Numbered from the stretch's first letter, positions 8,361 through 16,787 are shown. The stretch: DNA of 64,000 bases from Bog-532 sp963830385 (GCA_963830385.1 CAWHMD010000005.1:1922001-1986000); one strand, 5' to 3'. The notes: generated from the sequence alone by a model not told the origin. Numbers and translations: made by a program.

Positions 8361-9713
8361 TCAGGCTAGGACGAGGCGGACCACGTCGGCGACCTGGTGG
8401 GCCACCCGGTCGGCCTGATCGGTGTCCACCGCCTCGACCATCACCCGGATGATGGGCTCGGTGCCGCTCGGCCGGACCAGGATGCGGCCGGTGCTGCCGA
8501 GGGCCGACTCTGCCTCCTGGACCGCCCGGGCCAGCTCGGGCGAGCTCGCGGCCCGCTCCTTGTCGGCGGGCACGTTGATCAGCACCTGCGGGTAGCGGGT
8601 CATCACCTTGGCCGCCTCGGCCAGGCTGACCCCGCGGCGGGCCAGCACCGCGAGCAGGTGAAGGGCGGTGAGCACGCCGTCGCCGGTGGTCGCGTGGTCG
8701 GCCAGGATGATATGGCCGGACTGCTCGCCGCCTAGGCTGTGCTGCCCGGCCAGCATGGCCTCGAGCACGTAGCGGTCGCCGACCGGGGTCTCCACCACCG
8801 AGATGCCGGCGTCGTCCATGGCCAGCCGGAAGCCGAGGTTGGACATGACCGTGACCACCACGGTGTCCCCGGCCAGGCGGCTCTCCTGCTTCAGCTCGGT
8901 GGCCAGCACGGCGAGGATCTGGTCCCCGTCGACCACCTGGCCGGAGGCGTCCACCGCCAGGCAGCGGTCGGCGTCGCCGTCGTGGGCGATGCCGACGTCG
9001 GCGCCCTGGGACCGGACCACCGACGCGATCGTGTCCAGGTGGGTGGAGCCGCAGCCGGAGTTGATGTTCTCGCCGTCGGGTTCGACCCCGATCGCGATGA
9101 CCTCGGCGCCCGCCCGGCGCAGGGCCTCGGGCGCGATCGCGTAGGCGGCCCCGTGCGCGCAGTCGACCACCACCCGCAGGCCCGCCAGCGGCGGCTGGGC
9201 CGGCACCGGCCCGGACCCGAGCGAGGCGATCAGGTGGTCGAGGTACTTCTCCTGCTCCCGCTCGGCGTTGACGACCCGGCCGAACCCGTGCCGGGGAAGC
9301 GGGGCGGGCTGCCCGAGCAGCGCTTCGATCTGATCCTCGATCGCGTCCGGGAGCTTGCGGCCGCCGCGGGTGAAGAACTTGATCCCGTTGTCGCTGGCCG
9401 GGTTGTGGCTGGCCGACAGGACCACGCCGAAATCGGCGTCCAGGGCCTTGGCCAGATAGGCCACCCCGGGGGTGGGCAGGACCCCGAGGCGGAGCACGTC
9501 CGCCCCGGCGCTGGCCAGCCCGGCGACCACGGCCGCCTCGAGGAACTCACCCGAGGTGCGGGGGTCGCGGCCGACCACCGCGACCGGGCGCTGGTGGGTC
9601 GCGGCCGGGCCCAGCACCTGCGCGGCCGCGACCGAAAGGTCGAGCGCCAGCCGGGCCGTGAGGTCACTTCCTGCTACACCGCGAACACCATCCGTGCCGA
9701 ACAGGCGGCCCAT
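8361..9713 (-). CDS. glmM: Phosphoglucosamine mutase
   Basis: Converts glucosamine-6-phosphate to glucosamine-1-phosphate on the way to UDP-GlcNAc. The 450-residue protein starts MGRLFGTDGVRG, as in its family. It has the phosphoserine loop SASHNP with Ser102, the metal loop DGDADRC, the GGEQSGH sugar loop and the C-terminal RPSGTEP phosphate site. It heads the operon glmM-nnrD-alr-tsaE and lies just beyond the rpsI terminator. The open frame extends 11 codons further upstream, but the conserved start is at 9713. Confidence 0.96.
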   Translation of the reverse strand: MGRLFGTDGVRGVAGSDLTARLALDLSVAAAQVLGPAATHQRPVAVVGRDPRTSGEFLEAAVVAGLASAGADVLRLGVLPTPGVAYLAKALDADFGVVLSASHNPASDNGIKFFTRGGRKLPDAIEDQIEALLGQPAPLPRHGFGRVVNAEREQEKYLDHLIASLGSGPVPAQPPLAGLRVVVDCAHGAAYAIAPEALRRAGAEVIAIGVEPDGENINSGCGSTHLDTIASVVRSQGADVGIAHDGDADRCLAVDASGQVVDGDQILAVLATELKQESRLAGDTVVVTVMSNLGFRLAMDDAGISVVETPVGDRYVLEAMLAGQHSLGGEQSGHIILADHATTGDGVLTALHLLAVLARRGVSLAEAAKVMTRYPQVLINVPADKERAASSPELARAVQEAESALGSTGRILVRPSGTEPIIRVMVEAVDTDQADRVAHQVADVVRLVLA

Positions 9714-9779
9714 GCCTACACACTCCCCGTCTCCGTCTGTATCCACGTTTGCGGAAATCCGGCCTCAGAAAACAGTCAG

Positions 9780-9804
9780 CCCGCCAGCGCACTACGCTGG
9801 CGGG
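9780..9804 (-). terminator. Terminator of rplM-rpsI
   Basis: A perfect 10-bp stem, CCCGCCAGCG with loop CACTA, lies 11 bases after the rpsI stop. In the direction of transcription it is followed by CTGACTGTTTTCTG, giving a U-rich tail. It separates the ribosomal pair from glmM. Confidence 0.8.
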
Positions 9805-9814
9805 CCCCGGACTG

Positions 9815-10354
9815 CTAACGCTTGGAGTACTGCGGTGCCTTGCGGGCCTTCTTCAGGCCGTACTTCTTGCGCTCCTTGATCCGCGCGTCGCGGGTCAGGA
9901 AGCCGGCCTTCTTCAGGGCCGGGCGGTTCTCCGCGTCGATCAGGATGAGCGCCCGCGCGACCCCGAGGCGCAGCGCCCCGGCCTGGCCGGTGACCCCGCC
10001 ACCGGTGATCAGGGCGACCACGTCGAACTGGCCCTCGGCCCCCAGGGTGACCAGCGGCTCGCTGACGATCTGCTGGTGGACCTTGTTGGGGAAGTAGCCC
10101 TCCAGCGGCCGGCCGTTGATCTGCCACTGGCCGGTGCCGGGCACCAGCCGGACCCGGGCGATCGCTTCCTTGCGCCGTCCGGTGCCGGACGCCTGGCCGG
10201 TCACGACGGGGCGGCGGACCTCGGTCTGGCCCGCGTCGGCGGGCGTCTCGCTGGTGTACTCGGAGGGGGCGTTGTCGCCGTCGACCTCCCCGACGTCCAC
10301 ACTTTCGGCGCCTGCGTCGGTGACGGGCGCTTCCACACCTGTGGGCTCAGCCAC
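9815..10354 (-). CDS. rpsI: 30S ribosomal protein S9
   Basis: The last 128 residues are a typical S9, from GRRKEAIARVRL to the C-terminal RKAPQYSKR tail that reaches into the P site and touches the peptidyl-tRNA anticodon loop. The first 50 residues are an acidic Ala/Glu/Asp-rich extension common in actinobacterial S9. The total is 179 residues, against about 130 in Escherichia coli. It follows rplM by 54 bases, the conserved pairing, and ends at a clear terminator. Confidence 0.96.
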   Translation of the reverse strand: MAEPTGVEAPVTDAGAESVDVGEVDGDNAPSEYTSETPADAGQTEVRRPVVTGQASGTGRRKEAIARVRLVPGTGQWQINGRPLEGYFPNKVHQQIVSEPLVTLGAEGQFDVVALITGGGVTGQAGALRLGVARALILIDAENRPALKKAGFLTRDARIKERKKYGLKKARKAPQYSKR

Positions 10355-10408
10355 GGTTACTTCCTCGTGCTTCCTTGCCTGGAGCGGTCGTCTGCTCGGC
10401 GGTCATGG

Positions 10409-10852
10409 TTACTGCGAGACCTGCGTGATCTCGAACGGCACCGGCTGCTGAGCCGAGTGCGGGTGATCGGGCCCCGCGTACACCTTGAGCTTGCGTAGCG
10501 TCTTCCGGCCGAGGGAGTTCTTCGGGAGCATACCCCGGACCGCCTTCTCGACGATCCGCTCGGGGCGCTTCTCCATCAGCTCGCCATAGCTGATCGAACG
10601 CAGGCCGCCCGGGTAACCGGAGTGCCGGTACGCCCGCTTCTGCTCCAGCTTGTTGCCGCTGAGAGCGACCTTGTCGGCGTTGATGACGATCACGAAGTCG
10701 CCGGTGTCCACGTGCGGGGCGAAGATCGGCTTGTGCTTGCCACGCAGGAGCACGGCCACCTGGCTGGCCAGTCGGCCGAGTACGACATCGGACGCGTCAA
10801 TGACGTGCCACTGCCGCGTGATGTCATTGCCCTTGGGGCTGTACGTGCGCAC
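10409..10852 (-). CDS. rplM: 50S ribosomal protein L13
   Basis: Early-assembly 23S rRNA-binding protein of the large subunit, 147 residues, with the motifs WHVIDASDVVLGRLAS, KHKPIFAPHVDTGDFVIV and GMLPKNSLGR. Translation starts at GTG 10850-10852. It leads the rplM-rpsI operon from a promoter at about 11011-11040, leaving a leader of roughly 150 bases. Confidence 0.97.
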   Translation of the reverse strand: MRTYSPKGNDITRQWHVIDASDVVLGRLASQVAVLLRGKHKPIFAPHVDTGDFVIVINADKVALSGNKLEQKRAYRHSGYPGGLRSISYGELMEKRPERIVEKAVRGMLPKNSLGRKTLRKLKVYAGPDHPHSAQQPVPFEITQVSQ

Positions 10853-11010
10853 AGTCGTGCCTTTCGCATGTGGGACTCTGATTCCGAACCCGCGCCGCAG
10901 TCACCAGATTCCTTGCTGGAGACTGGCCCGCCGCGCCGGCCACGTCCGGGGCGTAACCGCCTGACCGAACGCCACGCGCATGCTCACACAACACATGGAC
11001 GCGAAAGCCA

Positions 11011-11040
11011 AGAATACTCGGAGTTCAGCGTGCTTGGCAA
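11011..11040 (-). promoter_or_regulatory. Promoter of rplM-rpsI
   Basis: Minus strand: -35 TTGCCA at 11035-11040, an 18-base spacer, and -10 TATTCT at 11011-11016. The predicted transcription start is near 11004. The gene-free stretch 10853-11153 holds this, the rplM leader and the divergent promoter at 11119-11146. Confidence 0.6.
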
Positions 11041-11118
11041 AGCGATGGGAAAGCTGGGGCTGAGAACGGTCTGGGAGCGCTCAGTGCCTGAGGGTAACGA
11101 AAAAATATCGAGACTGCC

Positions 11119-11146
11119 TTGCTGTCCGCCGGCGGGGCGATAACCT
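11119..11146 (+). promoter_or_regulatory. Promoter giving a probably leaderless mRNA for the 11154 gene
   Basis: TTGCTG at 11119-11124, a 16-base spacer and TAACCT at 11141-11146 form a SigA-like promoter. The expected start falls within a few bases of the ATG at 11154, and no Shine-Dalgarno sequence precedes that ATG. Confidence 0.5.
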
Positions 11147-11153
11147 CGTTTTT

Positions 11154-12560
11154 ATGGGACACCGGGGCACTGAGGGCTCCCGCACGCCGGAAGACTGGCA
11201 GGGCCAGCAGTACGCCGCGGCACCGTGGGACGACGACAACGGTTACAGCAGTACCACTTACGCGAGCCACGAAACCGGACCGCACGATGTGAGCCAGGGC
11301 GACCCGGGCCAGGACGGCGCCCGTGGCCCCGCCCGCGGTTACCCGCCCGCGCCGGGCCAGCCCAACCCCGTCTACCCGCAGGGCGACTTCGACTCCTGGA
11401 ACGAGGCACCGGCCGACGGGTACCAGCAGCACTGGCAGGAGGCCCCGGGCGGCGACTGGGGTGAGGCGGGCCGGACCGGCGAGTGGGCCAGCAGCCAGAC
11501 CGGCGAGTGGGCGCAGGCCGACGGCGACGGCAGCGGCCAGTGGGACTCGCCCGCTCCGTATGGCCAGTGGGACGAGAACGGCCAGTTCCACCAGGCCGCA
11601 GAGCCCAACGGGGCGCCGGCCACCGGCACCCAGGTGGCCGGCTGGGAACACTCCGACTACCCCGGCTACGACGACCGGAGCGGCCAGCACTACCAGGACC
11701 AGCCGCCGTACGGCGACGAGATCGACGACGGCCGCGACCCGGGCCGGCGCGGAGCCGGGGGCGGCGGCCGTGGCGGCCGCGGCACCCGGGGCGGCGGCAG
11801 CCGCGGTCGCGCGTCGCGCATGAAGATCATCTTGCTGACCGGGGCGGCCGCAGTGGTCCTGGCCGCGCTCGGGGCCACCGCCTACACCTTCCTCACCGGG
11901 CGGTCCGGCCACGCCGGGACGACGGGCGCGGGCGTGACCGAGCCCAAGCTGCCCACCCCGACGGCCTCCGCCACCTCGGGCGTGTCCAAGTACGGCAAGT
12001 GGGGCTACATCACCAGCCGGGCGACCGACGCCAGCCCGCTGACCGTGAACGAGATGTACCCGGCCCAGTTCGAGATCAGCGGCCTGTCATTCGAGCGGAC
12101 GACCGACCGGGCCGACACCAGCTGCAACGACGCCCTGTTCGGCAGCAAGCTGCAGAACGCGGCCAAGGCGTACGGCTGCAACCAGGTGGTCCGGGCCAGC
12201 TACGTGTCCAGCGACCAGAAGATGATGGGCACGATCGGCGTGGTCAACCTGACCAACTCCAACGACGCGGCCAAGGCCGGCGACGCCTCCGGGTCCACCG
12301 ACTTCGTCACCCCGCTGAACGGCAAGACCGGCCCGACCAAGAACATCAGCCAGGGCACCGGCGTCGTGCAGGCCGAGTTCAAGGGCCACTACCTGATCCT
12401 CATCTGGGCCGAGTTCACCAACCTCAAGGCGCCCACCACGACCGCGCAGCGGACCCAGCTGGAGACGTTCTCGTCCGGCCTGATCTCCGGCAGCGCCAAC
12501 ATCGCGCTCAGCAACCGGATGGTCAACGGCAAGCCGCAGGGCACCGCTTCCGCGGGCTGA
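11154..12560 (+). CDS. Single-pass membrane protein with Gly/Gln/Trp-rich cytoplasmic head
   Basis: The function is not recognised. The 468 residues fall into three parts. Residues 1-222 are a disordered head rich in Gly, Gln, Asp, Tyr and Trp, with a tandem TGEWASSQTGEWAQ and an Arg/Gly-rich end. Residues 224-247 are one membrane helix. From about 260 to 468 there is an outer domain with two cysteines (SCNDALFG and YGCNQVV), probably a disulfide. The layout suits an envelope protein with its folded part outside. It is divergent from rplM and converges on truA with only 16 bases between stops, a position often held by an uncharacterised membrane protein in relatives. Confidence 0.8.
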   Translation: MGHRGTEGSRTPEDWQGQQYAAAPWDDDNGYSSTTYASHETGPHDVSQGDPGQDGARGPARGYPPAPGQPNPVYPQGDFDSWNEAPADGYQQHWQEAPGGDWGEAGRTGEWASSQTGEWAQADGDGSGQWDSPAPYGQWDENGQFHQAAEPNGAPATGTQVAGWEHSDYPGYDDRSGQHYQDQPPYGDEIDDGRDPGRRGAGGGGRGGRGTRGGGSRGRASRMKIILLTGAAAVVLAALGATAYTFLTGRSGHAGTTGAGVTEPKLPTPTASATSGVSKYGKWGYITSRATDASPLTVNEMYPAQFEISGLSFERTTDRADTSCNDALFGSKLQNAAKAYGCNQVVRASYVSSDQKMMGTIGVVNLTNSNDAAKAGDASGSTDFVTPLNGKTGPTKNISQGTGVVQAEFKGHYLILIWAEFTNLKAPTTTAQRTQLETFSSGLISGSANIALSNRMVNGKPQGTASAG

Positions 12561-12576
12561 CCCCGGCCGGGAAGGG

Positions 12577-13392
12577 CTAGCTCCGGACCCGGCGGGTCTC
12601 GACGGCCCGGGCGGCCAGCTCGGCGGCGGGCGGGTAGCACACCTCGGCCAGGCACAGCCCGTGGGCCGGGGCCACGTGCACCGCCCCGTCCCGGACCGCG
12701 GCGATGAGCACCCGCCGGGGCCAGCCCGGTTCCCGGCGGCCCTCTCCCACCGCGAGCAGCGCCCCCACCAGGGCCCGCACCATGTTGTGACAGAACGCGT
12801 CGGCGACGACCGTGGCCTCAGCCAGCCCCGTGCTGTCGCGGGTCCAGTCCAGCCGCAGCAGCCGCCGGACGGTGGTCGCGCCCTCCCGGCGGCGGCAGAA
12901 GGCCGCGAAGTCGTGCTCGCCGAGCAGCAGAGCCGCCGCCGCATTCATCCGGTCCACCGACAGCGAGCGCGGGTACCAGAGGGTGTCGAGACGGCGCAGC
13001 GGGTCGGCCGCGGCCGGGGAGTCACCGACCCGGTAGCGGTACCGGCGCCAGAGCGCGGAGAACCGGGCGTCGAACCCGGGCGGGGCGGGGGCCAGGCGGT
13101 GCACCCGTACGTCGGGGGGCAGCACGCCGGCCAGCGAACGCAAGACCCGATCGGTGTCGGGTGGCCCGGCGGTGGCGGGCACGTCGAGGTGCGCCACCTG
13201 CCCGGTGGCGTGGACCCCGGCGTCGGTCCGCCCGGCCACGGTCAGCTGGGCCGGCTCGGGCAGCCGGAGCACCCGTTCCAGAGCCTCTTCGAGCACGCCC
13301 TGGACCGTGCGGCGGCCGGGCTGGACGGCCCAGCCGGAGAAGCCGGTGCCGTCGTAGGCCAGGTCCAGGCGCAACCGGACGGCGTCGTCCAT
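12577..13392 (-). CDS. truA: tRNA pseudouridine(38-40) synthase
   Basis: Makes pseudouridine at positions 38-40 of the tRNA anticodon arm. The 271-residue protein has the catalytic aspartate Asp57 in GRTDAGVHATGQ, the YDGTGFSGWA motif near the start and the late FCHNMVRALVG motif. I prefer ATG at 13390-13392, with GGGGG just upstream, over a TTG four codons earlier. It follows rplQ, as is conserved, but a terminator with a U-rich tail separates them. Confidence 0.95.
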   Translation of the reverse strand: MDDAVRLRLDLAYDGTGFSGWAVQPGRRTVQGVLEEALERVLRLPEPAQLTVAGRTDAGVHATGQVAHLDVPATAGPPDTDRVLRSLAGVLPPDVRVHRLAPAPPGFDARFSALWRRYRYRVGDSPAAADPLRRLDTLWYPRSLSVDRMNAAAALLLGEHDFAAFCRRREGATTVRRLLRLDWTRDSTGLAEATVVADAFCHNMVRALVGALLAVGEGRREPGWPRRVLIAAVRDGAVHVAPAHGLCLAEVCYPPAAELAARAVETRRVRS

Positions 13393-13412
13393 GGCGGCCC
13401 CCAATAAAAGAG

Positions 13413-13445
13413 CAGCGGGCTGTCCCGTGCTGGGACAGCCCGCTG
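13413..13445 (-). terminator. Terminator of the alpha operon after rplQ
   Basis: A perfect 14-bp stem, CAGCGGGCTGTCCC with loop GTGCT, begins 12 bases after the rplQ stop. In the direction of transcription it is followed by CTCTTTTATTGG, a U-rich tail. Confidence 0.85.
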
Positions 13446-13456
13446 TACTGGTTACC

Positions 13457-14014
13457 TCAGGCGGACTGCTCGGTGTCCGTCTCCTCGGTCTCCGGCGTCT
13501 CGTCGGCCGCCGTCTCCTCAGTCACAGCCTCCGCCTCAGCGGGGGCCGTGTCCTCGGCCGGGGCGGTCTCCTCGGCGGCCGGAGCCTCGGTAGCGGTAGC
13601 CGCCGGGGTCTCCTGGCGCGGACGGCGGCCGGGCCGGCGCCGCGGCCGGGCGCTGACCTCGTCCCGGACCAGCTCGATCACGGCCATGGGGGCGTTGTCA
13701 CCCTTGCGCGGCCCGATCTTGGTGATCCGGGTGTAGCCACCGTGGCGCTCGGCGAAGCCGGGTCCGATCTCGGTGAACAGCGAGTGCACGATCCCCTTGT
13801 CGGTGACGACCGTGAGCACCTGCCGTCGGGCGTGCAGGTCACCGCGCTTGGCGAAGGTGATCAGCCGCTCGGCCACCGGGCGCAGCCGGCGGGCCTTGGC
13901 CTCGGTGGTGGTGATCCGCCCATGCTCGAACAGCGCGGTGGCCAGGTTCGACAGGATGTGCCGCTGGTGGGCCGAACTGCCGCCCAGCCGCGGCCCTTTC
14001 GTGGGCGTGGGCAT
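13457..14014 (-). CDS. rplQ: 50S ribosomal protein L17
   Basis: Large-subunit protein near the exit tunnel. Residues 1-120 hold the L17 fold (PTPTKGPRLGGSSAHQRH, then EHGRITTTEAKARRLRP). Residues 121-185 are an Arg-rich link and a Glu/Thr/Ala-rich tail that most bacterial L17 lack but actinobacteria often have. It is the last gene of the alpha operon, directly after rpoA. Confidence 0.96.
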   Translation of the reverse strand: MPTPTKGPRLGGSSAHQRHILSNLATALFEHGRITTTEAKARRLRPVAERLITFAKRGDLHARRQVLTVVTDKGIVHSLFTEIGPGFAERHGGYTRITKIGPRKGDNAPMAVIELVRDEVSARPRRRPGRRPRQETPAATATEAPAAEETAPAEDTAPAEAEAVTEETAADETPETEETDTEQSA

Positions 14015-14055
14015 TGGTTTCCTCTTCTCGGTCTGTTATGACGGGCCGGGCAGCG

Positions 14056-15072
14056 TCAGTACTGCTCGGTCTCCACGTAGCTGTCGTCCTCGTCGCCCGC
14101 GTAGTTGTCCACGGCGGCGCTCGGGTCGAACCCGGGCGGGGAGTCCTTGAGGGACAGCCCCATGTCGATCAGCTTCTGCTTGACTTCCTCGATGGACTTC
14201 GCGCCGAAGTTCCTTATATCGAGGAGATCCTGCTCGCTCCGGGAGACAAGCTCGCCGACCGTGTGGATGCCCTCGCGCTTGAGGCAGTTGTAGGAGCGGA
14301 CCGTGAGGTTCAGGTCCTCGATGGGCAGGGCCAGGTCCGCCGCCAGCGCCGCGTCCGTGGGCGACGGGCCGACGTCGATGCCTTCGGCGTCGACGTTGAG
14401 TTCACGCGCCAGGCCGAACAGCTCGACCAGGGTCTTGCCCGCGCTCGCCACCGCGTCCCGCGGCCGGATGGAGGACTTGGTCTCCACGTCGAGGATCAGC
14501 CGGTCGAAGTCGGTCCGCTGCTCGACTCGGGTCGCCTCGACCTTGTAGCTCACCCGGGTCACCGGGGAGTAGATCGAGTCGATCGGCACCCGGCCGATCT
14601 CCTGGCCGGGCTGCTTGTTCTGGGTGGCCGAGACGTAGCCGCGACCGCGCTCGACGGTCAGCTCCATCTCCAGCTTGCCCTTGCCGTTCAGGGTGGCGAT
14701 GTGCAGCTCGGGGTTGTAGACCTCGACCCCGGCCGGCGGGGTGATGTCGGCCGCCGTGACCTGGCCCGGGCCCTGCTTGCGCAGGTACATGACCACGGGC
14801 TCGTCGTGCTCGGAGGAGACCACGAGACCCTTGAGGTTAAGGATGATGTCGGTGACATCCTCCTTGACGCCCGGCACCGTGGAGAACTCGTGCAGCACAC
14901 CCTCGATCCGGATGCTGGTCACGGCCGCGCCCGGAATGGACGACAGCAGCGTCCGCCGGAGCGAGTTGCCGATCGTGTACCCGAATCCCGGCTCCAGCGG
15001 CTCGATGACGAACCGGGACCGGGCGTCACCTATCTGCTCTTCTGTCAGGGTGGGACGCTGAGCGATAAGCAT
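14056..15072 (-). CDS. rpoA: RNA polymerase subunit alpha
   Basis: The alpha subunit dimerises to start polymerase assembly; its C-terminal domain binds UP elements and activators. The 338 residues show the N-terminal domain (FTYTIGNSLRRTLLSS-like motif and the ERGRGYVSA loop) and the C-terminal domain from about 255 (LTVRSYNCLKREGIHTVGEL, NFGAKS). I choose ATG at 15070-15072, preceded by AAAGGAAG, giving MLIAQRPTLTEE; a GTG two codons upstream sits within the ribosome site. An acidic tail ends in EDDSYVETEQY. Confidence 0.96.
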   Translation of the reverse strand: MLIAQRPTLTEEQIGDARSRFVIEPLEPGFGYTIGNSLRRTLLSSIPGAAVTSIRIEGVLHEFSTVPGVKEDVTDIILNLKGLVVSSEHDEPVVMYLRKQGPGQVTAADITPPAGVEVYNPELHIATLNGKGKLEMELTVERGRGYVSATQNKQPGQEIGRVPIDSIYSPVTRVSYKVEATRVEQRTDFDRLILDVETKSSIRPRDAVASAGKTLVELFGLARELNVDAEGIDVGPSPTDAALAADLALPIEDLNLTVRSYNCLKREGIHTVGELVSRSEQDLLDIRNFGAKSIEEVKQKLIDMGLSLKDSPPGFDPSAAVDNYAGDEDDSYVETEQY

Positions 15073-15093
15073 GTGCACTTCCTTTTCCCGCGG

Positions 15094-15145
15094 CGCCCGC
15101 TATTTGACGCTCGCGTCTTCGTTCCGTGACGCCCGCTATTTGACG
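15094..15145 (-). repeat. Two 16-base direct repeats in the rpsD-rpoA leader
   Basis: CGCCCGCTATTTGACG occurs exactly at 15094-15109 and again at 15130-15145, a period of 36 bases. In the mRNA sense the second copy is flanked by GTGACG and CGTCAC, which can pair to expose the repeat in a loop. It lies right before the rpoA ribosome site, so it could act on rpoA translation; that is inference. Confidence 0.6.
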
Positions 15146-15155
15146 TCACGCTGGT

Positions 15156-15179
15156 GCCGGCGGCCTGACGGCCGCCGGC
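15156..15179 (-). promoter_or_regulatory. Intercistronic hairpin between rpsD and rpoA
   Basis: A 10-bp perfect stem, GCCGGCGGCC with loop TGAC, starts 11 bases after the rpsD stop. There is no U-run, so it looks like a stabilising or attenuating hairpin rather than a full terminator. Confidence 0.55.
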
Positions 15180-15190
15180 GGTCCTGCTGG

Positions 15191-15817
15191 TTACTTCGAG
15201 TAAAGCTCAACGATGAGCTGCTCCTGGACCTGCGTGTCGATCTGCGCGCGGACCGGCAGCGAGTGAACCAGGATGCGCATCTGGTCGGGGACCACCTCGA
15301 GCCAGGCGGGGACCGGGCGCTCGCCCGCTTCGGCCTGGGCCACGATGAACGGGGTCATGTCGCGCGACTTCTGCCGCACCTCGATGATGTCGTTCTCCGC
15401 GACGCGGTACGAGGGGATGTCCACCTTGCGGCCGTTGACGGTGATGTGGCCGTGGGTGGTGAGCTGGCGGGCCATGTCCCGGCTCTTGGCGAAGCCGGCC
15501 CGGTACACCACGTTGTCCAGGCGGCTCTCCAGGATCTGGAGCAGGTTGTCGCCGGTCCGGCCGTGACGGCGGGTGGCCTCTTCGTAGTAGTTGTGGAACT
15601 GCCGCTCGAGCACCCCGTACATCCGGCGAGCCTTCTGCTTCTCGCGGATCTGCAGGAGGTACTCGCTCTCCTTGGGGCGGTTCCGGCCATGCTCACCCGG
15701 CGGGTAGGGCCGGATCTCGATCGGGCACTTCGGCGAGTCGCACTTGGCGCCCTTCAGGAACAGCTTCATCTTCTCGCGGCGGCAGCGCTTGCAGTCCGCG
15801 CCCGTGTCTCGAGCCAT
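15191..15817 (-). CDS. rpsD: 30S ribosomal protein S4
   Basis: Primary 16S rRNA-binding protein and, in many bacteria, the translational repressor of the alpha operon. The 208 residues carry a zinc-ribbon head with Cys9, Cys12, Cys26 and Cys31, then the S4 RNA-binding domain (LDNVVYRAGFAKSRDMARQL, HGHITVNGRKVDIPS). The start MARDTGADCKRC at 15817 is the family start; the longer open frame upstream runs through rpsK in another frame and is not coding. Confidence 0.97.
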   Translation of the reverse strand: MARDTGADCKRCRREKMKLFLKGAKCDSPKCPIEIRPYPPGEHGRNRPKESEYLLQIREKQKARRMYGVLERQFHNYYEEATRRHGRTGDNLLQILESRLDNVVYRAGFAKSRDMARQLTTHGHITVNGRKVDIPSYRVAENDIIEVRQKSRDMTPFIVAQAEAGERPVPAWLEVVPDQMRILVHSLPVRAQIDTQVQEQLIVELYSK

Positions 15818-15831
15818 CTGTAAGTAACTCC

Positions 15832-16236
15832 TCAGACCCGGCGCCGCTTCGGCGGGCGGCAGCCATTGTGCGGAACCGGGGTGACGTCCTGGATCGAGCC
15901 GACCTCCAGGCCGGTCGCCTGCAGCGACCGGATGGCGGTCTCCCGGCCCGAGCCCGGACCCTTGACGAAAACGTCGACCTTGCGCATGCCGTGCTCCATG
16001 GCGCGGCGGGCGGCGGCTTCGGCCGCCATCTGCGCGGCGAACGGCGTGGACTTGCGCGAGCCCTTGAACCCGACCTGCCCGGAAGAGGCCCATGAGATGA
16101 CGGCCCCGGCTGGGTCGGTGATGGAAACGATCGTGTTGTTGAACGTGCTCCTGATGTGGGCGTGCCCGTGAGCGACGTTCTTCCGCTCCTTGCGGCGCAC
16201 CTTCTTGGCGCCCGCGTTGCGGCTCCTCGGCGGCAT
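15832..16236 (-). CDS. rpsK: 30S ribosomal protein S11
   Basis: Small-subunit platform protein that contacts the mRNA near the E site. The 134 residues show HGHAHIRSTFNNTIVSITD and the C-terminal DVTPVPHNGCRPPKRRRV. It sits between rpsM (59 bases upstream) and rpsD (14 bases downstream) in the standard alpha operon order. Confidence 0.97.
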   Translation of the reverse strand: MPPRSRNAGAKKVRRKERKNVAHGHAHIRSTFNNTIVSITDPAGAVISWASSGQVGFKGSRKSTPFAAQMAAEAAARRAMEHGMRKVDVFVKGPGSGRETAIRSLQATGLEVGSIQDVTPVPHNGCRPPKRRRV

Positions 16237-16295
16237 GTGCTTCTAAACTCCTGAGGTGATCGGTCGAGCCGCTGGCGACGGCCAGCGGCTGCGGA

Positions 16296-16676
16296 CTACT
16301 TCTTACCGGCCTTCTTCTTACCGGCCACGGTCTTCTTCCGGCCCTTGCGGGTGCGGGCGTTGGTCTGCGTCCGCTGACCGTGCACCGGCAGTCCCCGGCG
16401 ATGCCGGATCCCCTGGTAGCAGCCGATCTCGATCTTGCGCCGGATGTCGCCCTGCACTTCGCGGCGCAGGTCGCCCTCAACGCTGTAGGTCGCGTCGATC
16501 CAGTCGCGCAGGCGAACCAGATCGTCCTCGCTGAGCTGGTGGACGCGGGTGTCCGGGCTGACCCCGGTCGCCTTCAGCGTCTCCTGGGCCCTGGTCCGGC
16601 CGATGCCGTAGATGTACGTGAGCGCGACCTCCATCCGCTTATCGCGGGGGAGGTCGACGCCGACAAGGCGTGCCAT
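16296..16676 (-). CDS. rpsM: 30S ribosomal protein S13
   Basis: Head protein of the small subunit, bridging to L5 and touching P-site tRNA with its C-terminal tail. The 126 residues have the start MARLVGVDLPRDKRMEVALT, the GIGRTRAQETL helix-hairpin motif and the basic tail RTQTNARTRKGRKKT. The 148-base gap before it holds a hairpin at the place where S4 binds in Escherichia coli. Confidence 0.97.
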   Translation of the reverse strand: MARLVGVDLPRDKRMEVALTYIYGIGRTRAQETLKATGVSPDTRVHQLSEDDLVRLRDWIDATYSVEGDLRREVQGDIRRKIEIGCYQGIRHRRGLPVHGQRTQTNARTRKGRKKTVAGKKKAGKK

Positions 16677-16762
16677 TGTCGGGCAGCTCTCCTTCAGTGA
16701 CTGGGAGGTCCTTCGCGCCGCGCCTGACCCTGCCCGAGCCAGCCCCGGCCTCCCCCGGGGTG

Positions 16763-16787
16763 GTCCCGGAGCACGAGACTCCGGGAC
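16763..16787 (-). promoter_or_regulatory. Hairpin in the rpmJ-rpsM leader
   Basis: GTCCCGGAG and CTCCGGGAC pair perfectly over 9 bp around a 7-base loop, 86 bases before rpsM. In Escherichia coli the S4 repressor site of the alpha operon lies just before rpsM; a similar role here is only a suggestion from position. Confidence 0.45.
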
